64,000 nucleotides of DNA from positions 744,001 through 808,000 of the forward strand of contig CBDBKU010000002.1 of the NCBI GenBank assembly GCA_965206775.1. Direction: 5' to 3'. The position numbers and the translations under genes are program-made. Position 1 is the first letter of the stretch, and the number at the start of each line of letters is the position of its first letter. The DNA comes from VXMF01 sp965206775. GTDB lineage: Bacteria; Acidobacteriota; Terriglobia; Bryobacterales; UBA6623. Below are positions 8,107 to 17,451 of the stretch, one piece after another. A model generated the notes under the pieces. That model was not told the DNA's origin. It was given only the letters and a program-made list of their open reading frames with translations, and did no database searches.

Positions 8107-8895
8107 ATGGACTTGGGAATTCGGAACCGGGCGGCGGTCGTGACGGCGGCCAGCCGCGGCATGGGACGCGCCATAGCGGAAGCGCTGGCGGCCGAGGGCT
8201 GCAAGCTGGCGATCTGCTCGCGCGATCCGGCGGCCATTGGCTCCGCGGCGGCAGCGATCGGGGAGGGGCACGGGGCGATGGTATTCCACCGGGCTGTGGA
8301 CGTAAGCGACACGGCTGCTCTTCAGGCGTTCGTCGCCGAGGCTCGCGAGGAGATCGGGCCCCTCAGCATCGCCGTCGCTAACGCAGGCGGTCCGCCGGGC
8401 GGCCGGTTCGAGGATTTCGGGGCGGACGACTGGACCGCGGCGTTCCGGTTGAACTTCCTCAGCTCGTGGGCCCTCATCCAAGCGGTGCTGCCTGACATGC
8501 GGGCCCAGCGGTGGGGCCGCGTGGTCACGCTGACGTCCACTTCCGTGCGCCAGCCGATCGAGGGGCTCATCCTCTCCAACGGCGTCCGCGCCGCTGTCGT
8601 CGGCATGCTCAAGACCCTGGCCGCCGAGTACGGCCCGGAGAACATCCTGTTCAACAACGCCGGCCCCGGCCTCGTCGCCACCGACCGCCTGCTGAGCATT
8701 GCGCAGCGACGGGCCGACCAGGCCGGGGTGAGCCGCGAGGACATGATCGAGCGGCTCGCTAGCCAGACGGCGCTCCGGCGAGTCGGTCGGCCCGACGAGT
8801 TCGCTGCCGTCGTCGCGTTCCTCTGCTCGGAGAAGGCAAGCTACGTTACGGGAACATCAACGATGGTCGACGGCGGGCTTGTAAAGGCTGTTTGA
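8107..8895 (+). CDS. Short-chain dehydrogenase/reductase, atypical active site
   Basis: This 262-aa protein has a Rossmann fold with an SDR-like cofactor loop (TAASRGMGRAIAEAL at about residues 14-28), VANAGG, the catalytic-Ser region TLTSTSVRQP and a C-terminal DGGLVKAV. Where classical SDRs carry YxxxK, this protein has SNGVRAAVVGMLK: the Tyr and the Lys four residues later are missing. This matches an SDR subgroup with an LSN-x2-R pattern, so it may use other residues or lack normal reductase activity. The substrate is unknown. The next gene starts 11 bp after its stop. Confidence 0.8.
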   Translation: MDLGIRNRAAVVTAASRGMGRAIAEALAAEGCKLAICSRDPAAIGSAAAAIGEGHGAMVFHRAVDVSDTAALQAFVAEAREEIGPLSIAVANAGGPPGGRFEDFGADDWTAAFRLNFLSSWALIQAVLPDMRAQRWGRVVTLTSTSVRQPIEGLILSNGVRAAVVGMLKTLAAEYGPENILFNNAGPGLVATDRLLSIAQRRADQAGVSREDMIERLASQTALRRVGRPDEFAAVVAFLCSEKASYVTGTSTMVDGGLVKAV

Positions 8896-8906
8896 CGGAA
8901 ACCGAA

Positions 8907-11900
8907 ATGCGATTCGATCGATTCAAGGCGCTCCCGGCGTGCGCGCTTGCCCTGCTGCTCGGCGGGGCGGGCGCGCAGTCGCCGCCCCCCTCGGTTCCCG
9001 AAGACGAAGCGCCTGAATGGGTCTCGAACCAAGGTGCCCGGCTCGTTATTGGGCAGGACAGCTTCACGCGGCAGAACCCGGTGTCGAGCCGCGAGGTGCT
9101 CGGCGCGGCGCAGGGCGTGGCTTTCGCCGGCAACCAGCTCTTCGTGGCGGACGGCAACCGGCTTGGCGCCCTGCCCGTGAACAACCGGGTCCTGATCTAC
9201 AACAACGTATCCGGCTTCGTGCCGCAACCGGACCAGCTGCTCCCGCAGCAAGAGGCCTGCCCGGCTTGCATAGGCGTGCCCGACACGGTGCTCGGGCAGT
9301 CCGACTTCGACACGACGGATTCCTCGGACCTGCCGGAAGTCCCGGGCTTGAACAACCCGTCGGCCGTTCACAGCGACGGGATCAGGCTTGCGGTCGCCGA
9401 TACCAACAACAACCGCGTTCTCCTGTGGCACGCTGTTCCGTCGGCTAGCGGCACGGACCCCGACGTTGTCCTCGGCCAGTCCGACTTCACGAGCAGCTTC
9501 CCGGAAACTTCCCCGACCGGGATGCGGGGGCCGCAAGGAGTCTGGCTGGACGGAGGCAGGCTCTTCGTTGCGGACACGCAGAACAGCCGCATCCTGATCT
9601 GGAATGCGATCCCGACATCCAACGCCCAAGCGCCGGATCTCGTGCTTGGCCAGCCGGATCTCAACACCCGCCACGAGGCCGATCTCACGCAAGGCGTGTA
9701 CGAGGCGGACGAGAAGCACATGCTCGACCCGGTCTCGGTCACCGTCTCCGGCGGACACCTGTTCGTGGCGGATCTCGGCTTCAACCGCGTCCTGATCTTC
9801 AACGGAGTGCCTACTCAGAATCACGCGGCCGCCGATGTGGTCGTGGGCCAGCCGGACTTCTCATCCAGCCTGCCCAACAACAGCGAGGCGCTGTGCGAGC
9901 CGATCGGCCCGCTCGACGACGACGGTAGCCGCAGCGAGAACGAGACGCCCCCCTCGAACGTGCCTCTCGCTGTGCCGCTTCCGCCCCGGCTGGGCGAGAT
10001 CGACTCGGACGTGGACCGCTATCCGCGACGCTGCGAGAGCACCCTCAACTTCCCTCGCTTCGCCTTCGCGGTGGACGGCAGCCTGTTCGTGGCGGATGCG
10101 GGCAACGACCGCATCCTGGTCTACGACGGGATCCCGACCGAGCACGGTGCGAACGCAGACCTCGTGATTGGCCAGCCCAACTTCGTCCAGCTCACCGAAT
10201 CGGAGGGTCCGGGCAGCATTCGATCGCCGTCCTCGATGGCCTACGACGGGGAGAACCTCTACGTGGCGGATCCCTTCACCAGGCGAATCCTGGTCTTCAC
10301 GCGCGGCCTGGACCTGATCACTTTCGAAGGCATCCGCAACGCTGCGGCGATCCGCATCCACAGCCGCGGGCATCTCGAGTTCGACCAGGAGCTTCCGGTC
10401 GACATCTCGGACACGGAGCTCGACGAGTCCCAGCAGCCTCCCGTGCTGCCGGGCGGGGAGGAGCTCAAGGTCACAATCGACGGCGTCGAACTGTTCTACA
10501 CAACCGTGGAGGGCGAAACCGCGCAGGATGTCCGGGACAAGATGGTCGACATCATCAACAACGATGGCTCGCTGCCCGTCACCTCGTATCCGTCTCTGGG
10601 CGTCGGACGGCATGCGACCGGGGAGGTCCGGTTCGGAGGCGAGGCCCGTCCAGGAGACCTCGTCACCTTGGATATCAACGGGCGCCAGTACAGCTTCACC
10701 GTGCCCGACGGAGACATTCCCGAGCGGTTCGTCGACCGCCTGAACTACCTGGTGGACACCGCCGCCGACCCCGAGGTGATCGTCGAGCGCAGGATCGACC
10801 AGATCGAGACTCTCGAGCTGGTCCACAAGAACGTCGGACCGGTGGGCAACAGCCTGCCGTTCTCGATCAGCATCACGTCCGGCTCGCCCACGACAACCGA
10901 GGTGTCCGGTCCGACACTCGCCCGCGGCAAGGTGAGCTATCGGGCCAACTTGCTCGCGAAGAGGGAAGGTCCGCAGGGCAACTGGACCCAGGTCGAGCTG
11001 CGCAACAGCGGCACCGAGCTGGATGCAACGACCTCCGGGTCCCGCCTGACCGGCGGATCGGACGCCCGCGACCTGCCTCCCGGGACGATCGCGACGATCT
11101 TCGGCGAGGACCTCGCAAGCGAGAGCGTCAGCATCGAGGACGGGATCGAGCTGCCGACCGAACTCGGCGGCGTGCAGATTCTCGCCAACGGGAGGCTGGC
11201 GCCGCTGCTAATGGTCTCCAATGAACAGATCAACTTCCAGGTGCCGTGGGAGCTCGAGGGAACCGGCTTCAGCTTTTACGTGCGGAGGACGATGGCGGAC
11301 GGCAGTGTCCAGGTCTCCGCGGCCAGGGCGAACCAATCCGTGCGCGCCGCGCCGGGGCTGTTCGCGGTCGACGGCGAGGAGCCGCGCCTGGGCATGGCCG
11401 TGCACGCCACCGGAGTCGCCGAGGGCACAGTGGCGGTCACTGTGCCCGACCGACCGCGCGACGACGACCCGAATAACGACGAGACCGAGAACCGCCAACT
11501 CACGCAGGAAGGCGCCGAGGGCCGGATCGTGATCAACGGTCGCGAGTACTACTACCGCTCGCCCGGCGACGAAGGCCCCGAGCAAATCCGCGGCCGCTTC
11601 ATCGCGCTTGTCAACGAGGGCGACGGGGATCCGGAGGTGGTCGCCTCGGCGGGCACGGTCGGATTCTTCTCGGCGCGAGCGGACTTCAATTTCGAGGGCG
11701 AGCCCACGGCCGGCGACACGGTGACGATTACCGTGCGGGACCGCCCCTACAGCTACACGCTGACCGAAGAGGATGCCGAGGACTCGGACACCGCGCTCCT
11801 CATCATGCGCAACATCCTGGTGCGTTCCGTCAACGCCGGCGTGGGCGACCGCGAGGTCACGGCCCGAGGGCTGCAGGTCGTCGGGTCGGTGAGGATGCAG

Positions 11901-12581
11901 ATCGTGGCGCGATCGCTCGGGTCGGACGGCAACGAAATCCCGTTCGGTTTGGAGGTTTCGTCGGGCGCGGGCATCGAGGTTGTCACGAACCGGGAAAACG
12001 GTTTCCTGGAAGACGGCAACACTCCTCCGGTGGTCATCCTCAAGGCGCGCGAGGCCGGCAAGCAGGGCAACGACATCACCTACGCGGCTAGGGGCACCGA
12101 GGTGCCGGACGACGATCCAACGACACCCGACACGAACGAGCGGACGGAGGCCGAAGTGCTCCTGACGCTCTCCGCGCGCGGCTCGCATCTTTGCTGCGGA
12201 AACGAGCCGTTCTCCGCGATTACCGAGGAGAACCCGGTCGTGCCGGGAGAGCTAATCATCGTTTTCGGAACGGGCCTGGGCCTCACTGACAACCAGGAGG
12301 ACGTCGAGACCGGCCGGCCGACGGCTGAAGGGACCGTCGCCAACGTGCCGCTCGTAGCGAACGATTTCGTTTCCTCGCAATTCGGCGGGCGTACGGCGCA
12401 GGTGGAGTTTGTGGGGCTGATGGAGGGATCGGTCGGCGTCTACCAAGTCAATTTGCGAACGAACACGGACATTGTGGACAACCCGTCCACGCCGCTGTGG
12501 ATCGCTCAAGGCCTGTTCATCAGCAATACGATCACGCTGCCCGTGAAGAACCTCGTGCCGCGGCCGCCGGCAGACTTCTAG
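8907..12581 (+). CDS. Secreted NHL-repeat protein with split TIGR03437-like domain
   Basis: A 1224-aa protein with a signal peptide (MRFDRFKALPACALALLLGGAGAQ). Residues about 25-480 hold at least five NHL-type propeller blades with a recurring 'LFVADxxNxRVLIxN' core followed by 'DxVxGQPDF'. Residues about 520-680 and 830-1000 hold four related units of the type 'GDxVTxxINGRxYSY'. The Solibacter-type C-terminal domain seems split: one half starts LPPGTIATIFGEDLA (about residue 720), the other VVPGELIIVFGTGLG (about 1115). The propeller suggests an extracellular binding role; the ligand is unknown. ATG at 8907 gives a clean signal peptide; a TTG at 8892 would overlap the SDR stop. Confidence 0.8.
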   Translation: MRFDRFKALPACALALLLGGAGAQSPPPSVPEDEAPEWVSNQGARLVIGQDSFTRQNPVSSREVLGAAQGVAFAGNQLFVADGNRLGALPVNNRVLIYNNVSGFVPQPDQLLPQQEACPACIGVPDTVLGQSDFDTTDSSDLPEVPGLNNPSAVHSDGIRLAVADTNNNRVLLWHAVPSASGTDPDVVLGQSDFTSSFPETSPTGMRGPQGVWLDGGRLFVADTQNSRILIWNAIPTSNAQAPDLVLGQPDLNTRHEADLTQGVYEADEKHMLDPVSVTVSGGHLFVADLGFNRVLIFNGVPTQNHAAADVVVGQPDFSSSLPNNSEALCEPIGPLDDDGSRSENETPPSNVPLAVPLPPRLGEIDSDVDRYPRRCESTLNFPRFAFAVDGSLFVADAGNDRILVYDGIPTEHGANADLVIGQPNFVQLTESEGPGSIRSPSSMAYDGENLYVADPFTRRILVFTRGLDLITFEGIRNAAAIRIHSRGHLEFDQELPVDISDTELDESQQPPVLPGGEELKVTIDGVELFYTTVEGETAQDVRDKMVDIINNDGSLPVTSYPSLGVGRHATGEVRFGGEARPGDLVTLDINGRQYSFTVPDGDIPERFVDRLNYLVDTAADPEVIVERRIDQIETLELVHKNVGPVGNSLPFSISITSGSPTTTEVSGPTLARGKVSYRANLLAKREGPQGNWTQVELRNSGTELDATTSGSRLTGGSDARDLPPGTIATIFGEDLASESVSIEDGIELPTELGGVQILANGRLAPLLMVSNEQINFQVPWELEGTGFSFYVRRTMADGSVQVSAARANQSVRAAPGLFAVDGEEPRLGMAVHATGVAEGTVAVTVPDRPRDDDPNNDETENRQLTQEGAEGRIVINGREYYYRSPGDEGPEQIRGRFIALVNEGDGDPEVVASAGTVGFFSARADFNFEGEPTAGDTVTITVRDRPYSYTLTEEDAEDSDTALLIMRNILVRSVNAGVGDREVTARGLQVVGSVRMQIVARSLGSDGNEIPFGLEVSSGAGIEVVTNRENGFLEDGNTPPVVILKAREAGKQGNDITYAARGTEVPDDDPTTPDTNERTEAEVLLTLSARGSHLCCGNEPFSAITEENPVVPGELIIVFGTGLGLTDNQEDVETGRPTAEGTVANVPLVANDFVSSQFGGRTAQVEFVGLMEGSVGVYQVNLRTNTDIVDNPSTPLWIAQGLFISNTITLPVKNLVPRPPADF

Positions 12582-12588
12582 CCCGCCG

Positions 12589-14028
12589 CTAGATATGCCA
12601 TTCGATCAGGTCGCCGTTCAGCTTCGTCTTGACCGTCCTGGAGCCTTGCCGGGCCTCGACCTTGTCTTCGGCCCAGTTCTCTAGGATCCGCCGCAGGTCC
12701 TCGACTAGGCGGGGCTGGCTGGCGGCGCGATCGTTTGTCTCCCCGGGATCCTCGTCCACGTTGTAGAGCCTTGCCAGGCCGCTCTCCGAGACCAGCAGCT
12801 TCCACGGGCCCCGCCGCACCGCAGCATTCGGGCCGGAGCGCCATACGAGATGGCCGTGCGGGGAACTGTCAAGCCTGCCATCCAAGAACGGCAGGAGGCT
12901 GACGCCATCGAGATCGTACTTGCCGGCTTCGCCCCCTGCGGCGTCGAGTGCTGTCGGGAAGATATCGAGCGAGGTGACCGGATGCTCGAATCTTGCGCCG
13001 CCAGCCAGCCGCCCCTTCCATTGCAGCAGGTAGGGGACGCGGATGCCGCCCTCGTAGAGGTTGCGCTTGTGGCCGATCAGCGGGAAGTTGCGCTTGCCGT
13101 CGATGTCGCTTTGCTTGGCGGCACCATTGTCGCTGGCGAAAATCACGAGCGTTCTCTCCTCGAGGCCGTGCTTTCTCAGCTCGGCCAGCACAGCTCCGAC
13201 CCAGTCGTCGAGCGCGCTGATCATCGCTGCGTAGATGCGCTGGGTTTCGTCGGCGATCCCCGGGAACCGCTCGTAGTACTTGTCGATCGTCTGGATCGGG
13301 CCGTGCGGGGCGTGAAAGGCTAGGTAAAGGAAGAACGGCCTGTCCCTGTTTCGTTCGATGAAGCTCACGCCCTCCCGTCCGAGGCGATCCGTGAGGTACT
13401 CGTCCATCCGAACCCTATCCCGGCCGCTGACGAGGCCACGGAACCGGCCTGACGTGTCGGACTCGCCAGAATCCTCGTGGCCCGGCGCGATGCGCGCGTT
13501 CGGCCAGCTCGGGTCGACGAAGCGCGAGCCCGAGGCCATTCCGAAGAAGGTATCGAAGCCGCGGTCCAGCGGGTGGTAGCCATCGGCCATGCCCAGCTGC
13601 CACTTGCCGACCGCACCTGCGGCGTAGTCCGAGCGCTTCAATGCGGACGCGAGGGTCGTCTCGCTTTGCGGTAGCGACTTGCGGGCCGCCCCGACCGGCC
13701 CGACCGCCTGCGAATTCAGTTCCTTGCCCCAGCGCTGCTGGTAGCGCCCCGTCATCAGCGCCGGCCGGGACGGATTGCAGACCGGAGCGGTCATGTAGCC
13801 TGACGTGAAGCCGATCCCGCTGGCGGCGATGGAGTCGATGTTCGGCGTCGGGATGTCGCCCCCGTACCATGAGACGCTGCCGTAGCCAAGATCGTCGGCT
13901 AGCAGGACGACTATGTTGGGCTTGTCGGATTGAGCATCGGCGGCGACGGCAGCCAGGAGGCCGGCGAGGACGCAAGAAGAGAGTCGAACTGGCGACAACC
14001 ATGCGCCGGGCAATTTGAACGGATCCAT
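12589..14028 (-). CDS. Secreted arylsulfatase-family sulfatase
   Basis: This 479-aa protein has a signal peptide ending near AADAQS, the metal-binding Asp pair at residues 45-46 (LLADDLGYG) and the sulfatase signature with Cys84 in CNPSRPALMTGR. In this class the Cys is oxidised to formylglycine by a dedicated enzyme not seen in this window. Later blocks (GKWQLGM, HAPHGP, SDNGA) are typical of the alkaline-phosphatase-superfamily sulfatases. It is convergent with the NHL gene, with only 7 bp between the stops. The likely substrate is a sulfated polysaccharide or sulfate ester, inferred from the family only. Confidence 0.92.
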   Translation of the reverse strand: MDPFKLPGAWLSPVRLSSCVLAGLLAAVAADAQSDKPNIVVLLADDLGYGSVSWYGGDIPTPNIDSIAASGIGFTSGYMTAPVCNPSRPALMTGRYQQRWGKELNSQAVGPVGAARKSLPQSETTLASALKRSDYAAGAVGKWQLGMADGYHPLDRGFDTFFGMASGSRFVDPSWPNARIAPGHEDSGESDTSGRFRGLVSGRDRVRMDEYLTDRLGREGVSFIERNRDRPFFLYLAFHAPHGPIQTIDKYYERFPGIADETQRIYAAMISALDDWVGAVLAELRKHGLEERTLVIFASDNGAAKQSDIDGKRNFPLIGHKRNLYEGGIRVPYLLQWKGRLAGGARFEHPVTSLDIFPTALDAAGGEAGKYDLDGVSLLPFLDGRLDSSPHGHLVWRSGPNAAVRRGPWKLLVSESGLARLYNVDEDPGETNDRAASQPRLVEDLRRILENWAEDKVEARQGSRTVKTKLNGDLIEWHI

Positions 14029-14427
14029 CCGGTGCCCATGCTACCTCACGGCTGCAGCCTGACTTGCGCCCGGGGGTATGCGGGCGCCCAGCACCTTCCA
14101 TGAGATTCAATCATTCCGAGTCGAATCCCGAGTCACGCGGCAATGGGGCTGTTGCGCTGGATCCCAAAAGTGCCGAGGACCGAATTCTCCTGCTGCCGCA
14201 CGGCAGTCGCAAGCCTCCCGGCCGACGCTCGGACCGTGCCGGCTCGCGAGATCGGACCTTGATCCGGCATTGACGGAAAGACGGAATTGGATGGCCGCTG
14301 GAGGCGATCAACTGATAGAGTGTCAGAGGATCTCCAGACTCCCCGGTGACGGATGCGCCCGAGGCCGGGGCGGCGCGCAGCGCCCCTGTTCGAACGGGCA
14401 AGACCTGCCGCAGATCTGAGACAGGAC
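14029..14427. other. Intergenic region between divergent sulfatase and PSD1 genes
   Basis: About 400 bp separate two divergent starts, so it should contain both promoters. I see no gene and no strong consensus promoter. Frames here lack conserved motifs. Confidence 0.4.
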
Positions 14428-17400
14428 ATGAGAATCCCAGCTATCGCCGCAGTTGCCGTCTCGCTAGCGGGCGGTGCAGCACCTGGTGCGGAGCGGGTTG
14501 ATTTCAACCGCGACATCCGCTCGATCCTTTCGGAAAATTGCTTCGCATGCCACGGCCCGGACAGCAATGCGCGACAGGCCGGCCTGCGGCTTGATCGGCG
14601 CGACGAGGCACTCGCGAGAGGCGTGATCCAGCCAGGCGACGCATCGGCCAGCAGGCTGGTCGCCCGCATCCGCCAATCGAACCCCGTGCTTGTCATGCCG
14701 CCCGTCGCGACCGACAAGAAGCTGACGGACCGGCAAAAGGAACTCCTTTCGGCATGGATCGATCAGGGGGCGGAATACCAGGAGCACTGGGCATACATCA
14801 AGCCCGAGAGGCCGGACGGGCCGGACGGGCCGGCAGCAATCGACCGCTTTGTCAAGGCCAGGCTCGACGAAAAGGGCTTGCAGCCTGTGGGCGAAGCCCG
14901 CCGCCGCACCTTGGCCCGCCGCCTCAGTTTCGACCTGACGGGTCTTCCCCCCCAGCCCGCGGTCGTCGAGTCCTTCGTGAGGGACCGGAGCCGCGATTCC
15001 TACGAGAAGCTGCTCGAGGCCTTTCTGGATTCGCCCCACTACGGCGAGCGCATGGCGGTTCACTGGCTGGACTTGGTCCGCTACGCCGACACGGTCGGGT
15101 ACCACGGGGACGTGGCGGTCAATGTCTATCCCTTCCGGGACTACATCGTCCGGTCATTCAACGAGAACAAGCCGTTCGATGAGATGACGCGCGAGCAGCT
15201 GGCTGGCGACCTGCTGCCGGATCCCACGCCCTGGCAATTGGTGGCGAGCGGGTACAACCGCCTGAGCCGCATGACCAACGAGGGAGGCTCCCAGCCGAAG
15301 GAGTACCTTGCCAAGTACGCTACCGACAGGGTGCGGAACATTTCGACGGTGTGGCTCGGCTCGACCCTCGGATGCGCCGAGTGCCACGACCACAAGTTCG
15401 ATCCGTTCCTTGCCCGGGACTTCTACTCGATGGCCGCCTTCTTCGCGGACATCGAGGAGAGGGGGGTGTTCGCGGGCAACGGCGACTGGGGCTCGAAGGT
15501 ACGCGTGCTGGGCGGCCCCGCCGAGGCCGAGCTGTCCGAGATCGAGAGCCGGCTCGAATGGCTGCGCGGCGAGGGACGGCGAGACCTGCCGGCGGGACCC
15601 GGGAGCCTCAACGAGCTGGCATCGCATCTTCGGGAAGATCTCCTGTCCTGGAAGGCTCTGGACCCGGGCAAGGTCTGGACTGACTGCGGGCACCCGGACT
15701 TCAACCAATGCGATCGGTTCGCGCTCGAAGAAGAGGGCGATGCACTGGTCCGGGTCGTCCTTGCCGGGGACAAGAAGCCTAGCGAGTCAATCCACCGGAT
15801 AGAGATCCCGCTAGCCGACGGACGATTGACGGCGCTTGCTCTCGAGCTATACCCGACCGGAGATTTCGACTCCTTTTATCTCAGCGAGTTCGAGGTACGG
15901 CTGCTCGGCAGGGAGGAATGGCCCGTGCGCATCTCGATGGCCGGGCTGATCCCAGACCGGGAAGAGCCCGGATCCATGCTGCGGGATACCCTCGACGACA
16001 ACTACCATACCGGCTGGAATGGCGACTGGAAGGAAGACCGGACGCGCACGGCCGTGTTCGTGTTCGAAGCGCCGCTGGCGACCCGCCAGGACGAGCTGCT
16101 CCAGGTTTCCCTGATCGCCCACGGGCGCGGGAGCGACGGCCTGCCTTCGCGATTCCGGATTCTCGGCACGGACTCGCCGTTTCCCGAGATTCCGGCAGCT
16201 GGCGCGTTGCGGGAGGCGCTTCTCGCACACGGGCCCCGCTCTGCAGAACAGTCCGCTGCCTTGGGGGCGGCATTCGACCGCATCGTCGGCGGGAACGCGG
16301 GCTGGGTCGAGATCCGGACTCTTGAGCGACGCAGGAAGATGCTGCTCGACCGCGCCCACGAATCGCTGGTCGCCAAGGCCGTCGACGAGCCGCGCACGAT
16401 GAGGATCCTGCCTCGCGGCAACTGGATGGACGGCTCGGGACAGGCAGTTCAGCCTCAGGTGCCGGAGTTCTTGGGCGCGATGCCGGCGGACCGCCGCCTG
16501 ACCCGCCTGGATCTCGCCGCCTGGATCACGGACCCGGACAACCCGCTGACCGCGCGGGTGTTCGTAAACAGGCTATGGAAGATGTTCTTCGGCACCGGGC
16601 TCTCGAAGATCCTCGACGACATCGGATCGCAAGGCGAGACGCCTGTCAACCAGGAGCTGCTCGACTGGCTTGCGGTGGAGTTCGTCGAGAGCGGCTGGGA
16701 CGTCCGGCACATCGTCAGGACGATGCTGCTGTCGGAGACCTACCGGCGCTCGAGCGAGGCGTCGGACGAGCTGCTGGCGGCGGATCCCTCCAATCGCCTC
16801 CACGGTCGCCAGGCCATGGCGCGGATCGATGCCGAGTTCGTTCGGGACAATGCCCTGGCAGTCAGCGGGTTGCTGAACCGCCGGATGGGCGGCCCGAGTG
16901 CCAAGCCGTACCAGCCGCCCGGATACTACAAGGAGCTCAATTTCCCAAAGCGCGTCTACGAGCCCGATATGAATCCGAACCAGTTCCGCCGGGGCCTGTA
17001 CACGCACTGGCAGCGTCAGTACCTCCATCCCGCGCTCATGGCGTTTGACGCTCCTGCTCGCGAGGAGTGCGCGGCCGAGAGAGCGGTTTCGAATACGCCG
17101 CTGCAGTCGCTCGTGCTGCTGAACGACCCGAGCTACGTGGAAGCGGCCCGGGTGTTCGCCGCGCGCATCTTGCGCGAGGGTGGCAAGAACGACCTCGGAC
17201 GGATCGATTTCGCTTTCCGAGAGGCCTTTTCCCGCCCGCCCCTGCCCGAGGAGCGAGACATCGCGCTGCGCCTGCTCGAGCGCTATGAAGAGCACTTCGA
17301 GTCCGAACCAGTCCGGGCGGACGACCTGCTCGCCATTGGGATCTCCCGGCTTCCCCGCGATGTCGCCGCAACGGAGCTGGCAGCGTGGACGGCGGTGGCG

Positions 17401-17442
17401 CGGGCGTTGTACAACAAGCACGAGTTTCTGATGCGGTACTGA
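14428..17442 (+). CDS. PSD1-type cytochrome c with DUF1549 and DUF1553 domains
   Basis: This secreted 1004-aa protein begins with a signal peptide (MRIPAIAAVAVSLAGGAAPG). A haem-binding CFACH follows (Cys38, Cys41, His42) in the planctomycete-type cytochrome domain. Next come DUF1549 (AIDRFVKARLDEKGLQPV through the CAECHDHKFDPF block, which holds another CxxCH) and a middle insert rich in beta segments. The DUF1553 domain is at the end (LDLAAWITDPDNPLTARVFVNRLW to about the C-terminus). Such proteins pair with DUF1501 proteins, and that partner follows after 9 bp. The pair is thought to act in periplasmic carbohydrate or sulfated-glycan oxidation, but no activity is firmly established. ATG at 14428 gives the signal peptide; an upstream start at 14353 would bury it. 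Confidence 0.88.
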   Translation: MRIPAIAAVAVSLAGGAAPGAERVDFNRDIRSILSENCFACHGPDSNARQAGLRLDRRDEALARGVIQPGDASASRLVARIRQSNPVLVMPPVATDKKLTDRQKELLSAWIDQGAEYQEHWAYIKPERPDGPDGPAAIDRFVKARLDEKGLQPVGEARRRTLARRLSFDLTGLPPQPAVVESFVRDRSRDSYEKLLEAFLDSPHYGERMAVHWLDLVRYADTVGYHGDVAVNVYPFRDYIVRSFNENKPFDEMTREQLAGDLLPDPTPWQLVASGYNRLSRMTNEGGSQPKEYLAKYATDRVRNISTVWLGSTLGCAECHDHKFDPFLARDFYSMAAFFADIEERGVFAGNGDWGSKVRVLGGPAEAELSEIESRLEWLRGEGRRDLPAGPGSLNELASHLREDLLSWKALDPGKVWTDCGHPDFNQCDRFALEEEGDALVRVVLAGDKKPSESIHRIEIPLADGRLTALALELYPTGDFDSFYLSEFEVRLLGREEWPVRISMAGLIPDREEPGSMLRDTLDDNYHTGWNGDWKEDRTRTAVFVFEAPLATRQDELLQVSLIAHGRGSDGLPSRFRILGTDSPFPEIPAAGALREALLAHGPRSAEQSAALGAAFDRIVGGNAGWVEIRTLERRRKMLLDRAHESLVAKAVDEPRTMRILPRGNWMDGSGQAVQPQVPEFLGAMPADRRLTRLDLAAWITDPDNPLTARVFVNRLWKMFFGTGLSKILDDIGSQGETPVNQELLDWLAVEFVESGWDVRHIVRTMLLSETYRRSSEASDELLAADPSNRLHGRQAMARIDAEFVRDNALAVSGLLNRRMGGPSAKPYQPPGYYKELNFPKRVYEPDMNPNQFRRGLYTHWQRQYLHPALMAFDAPAREECAAERAVSNTPLQSLVLLNDPSYVEAARVFAARILREGGKNDLGRIDFAFREAFSRPPLPEERDIALRLLERYEEHFESEPVRADDLLAIGISRLPRDVAATELAAWTAVARALYNKHEFLMRY

Positions 17443-17451
17443 GGCGCGATC

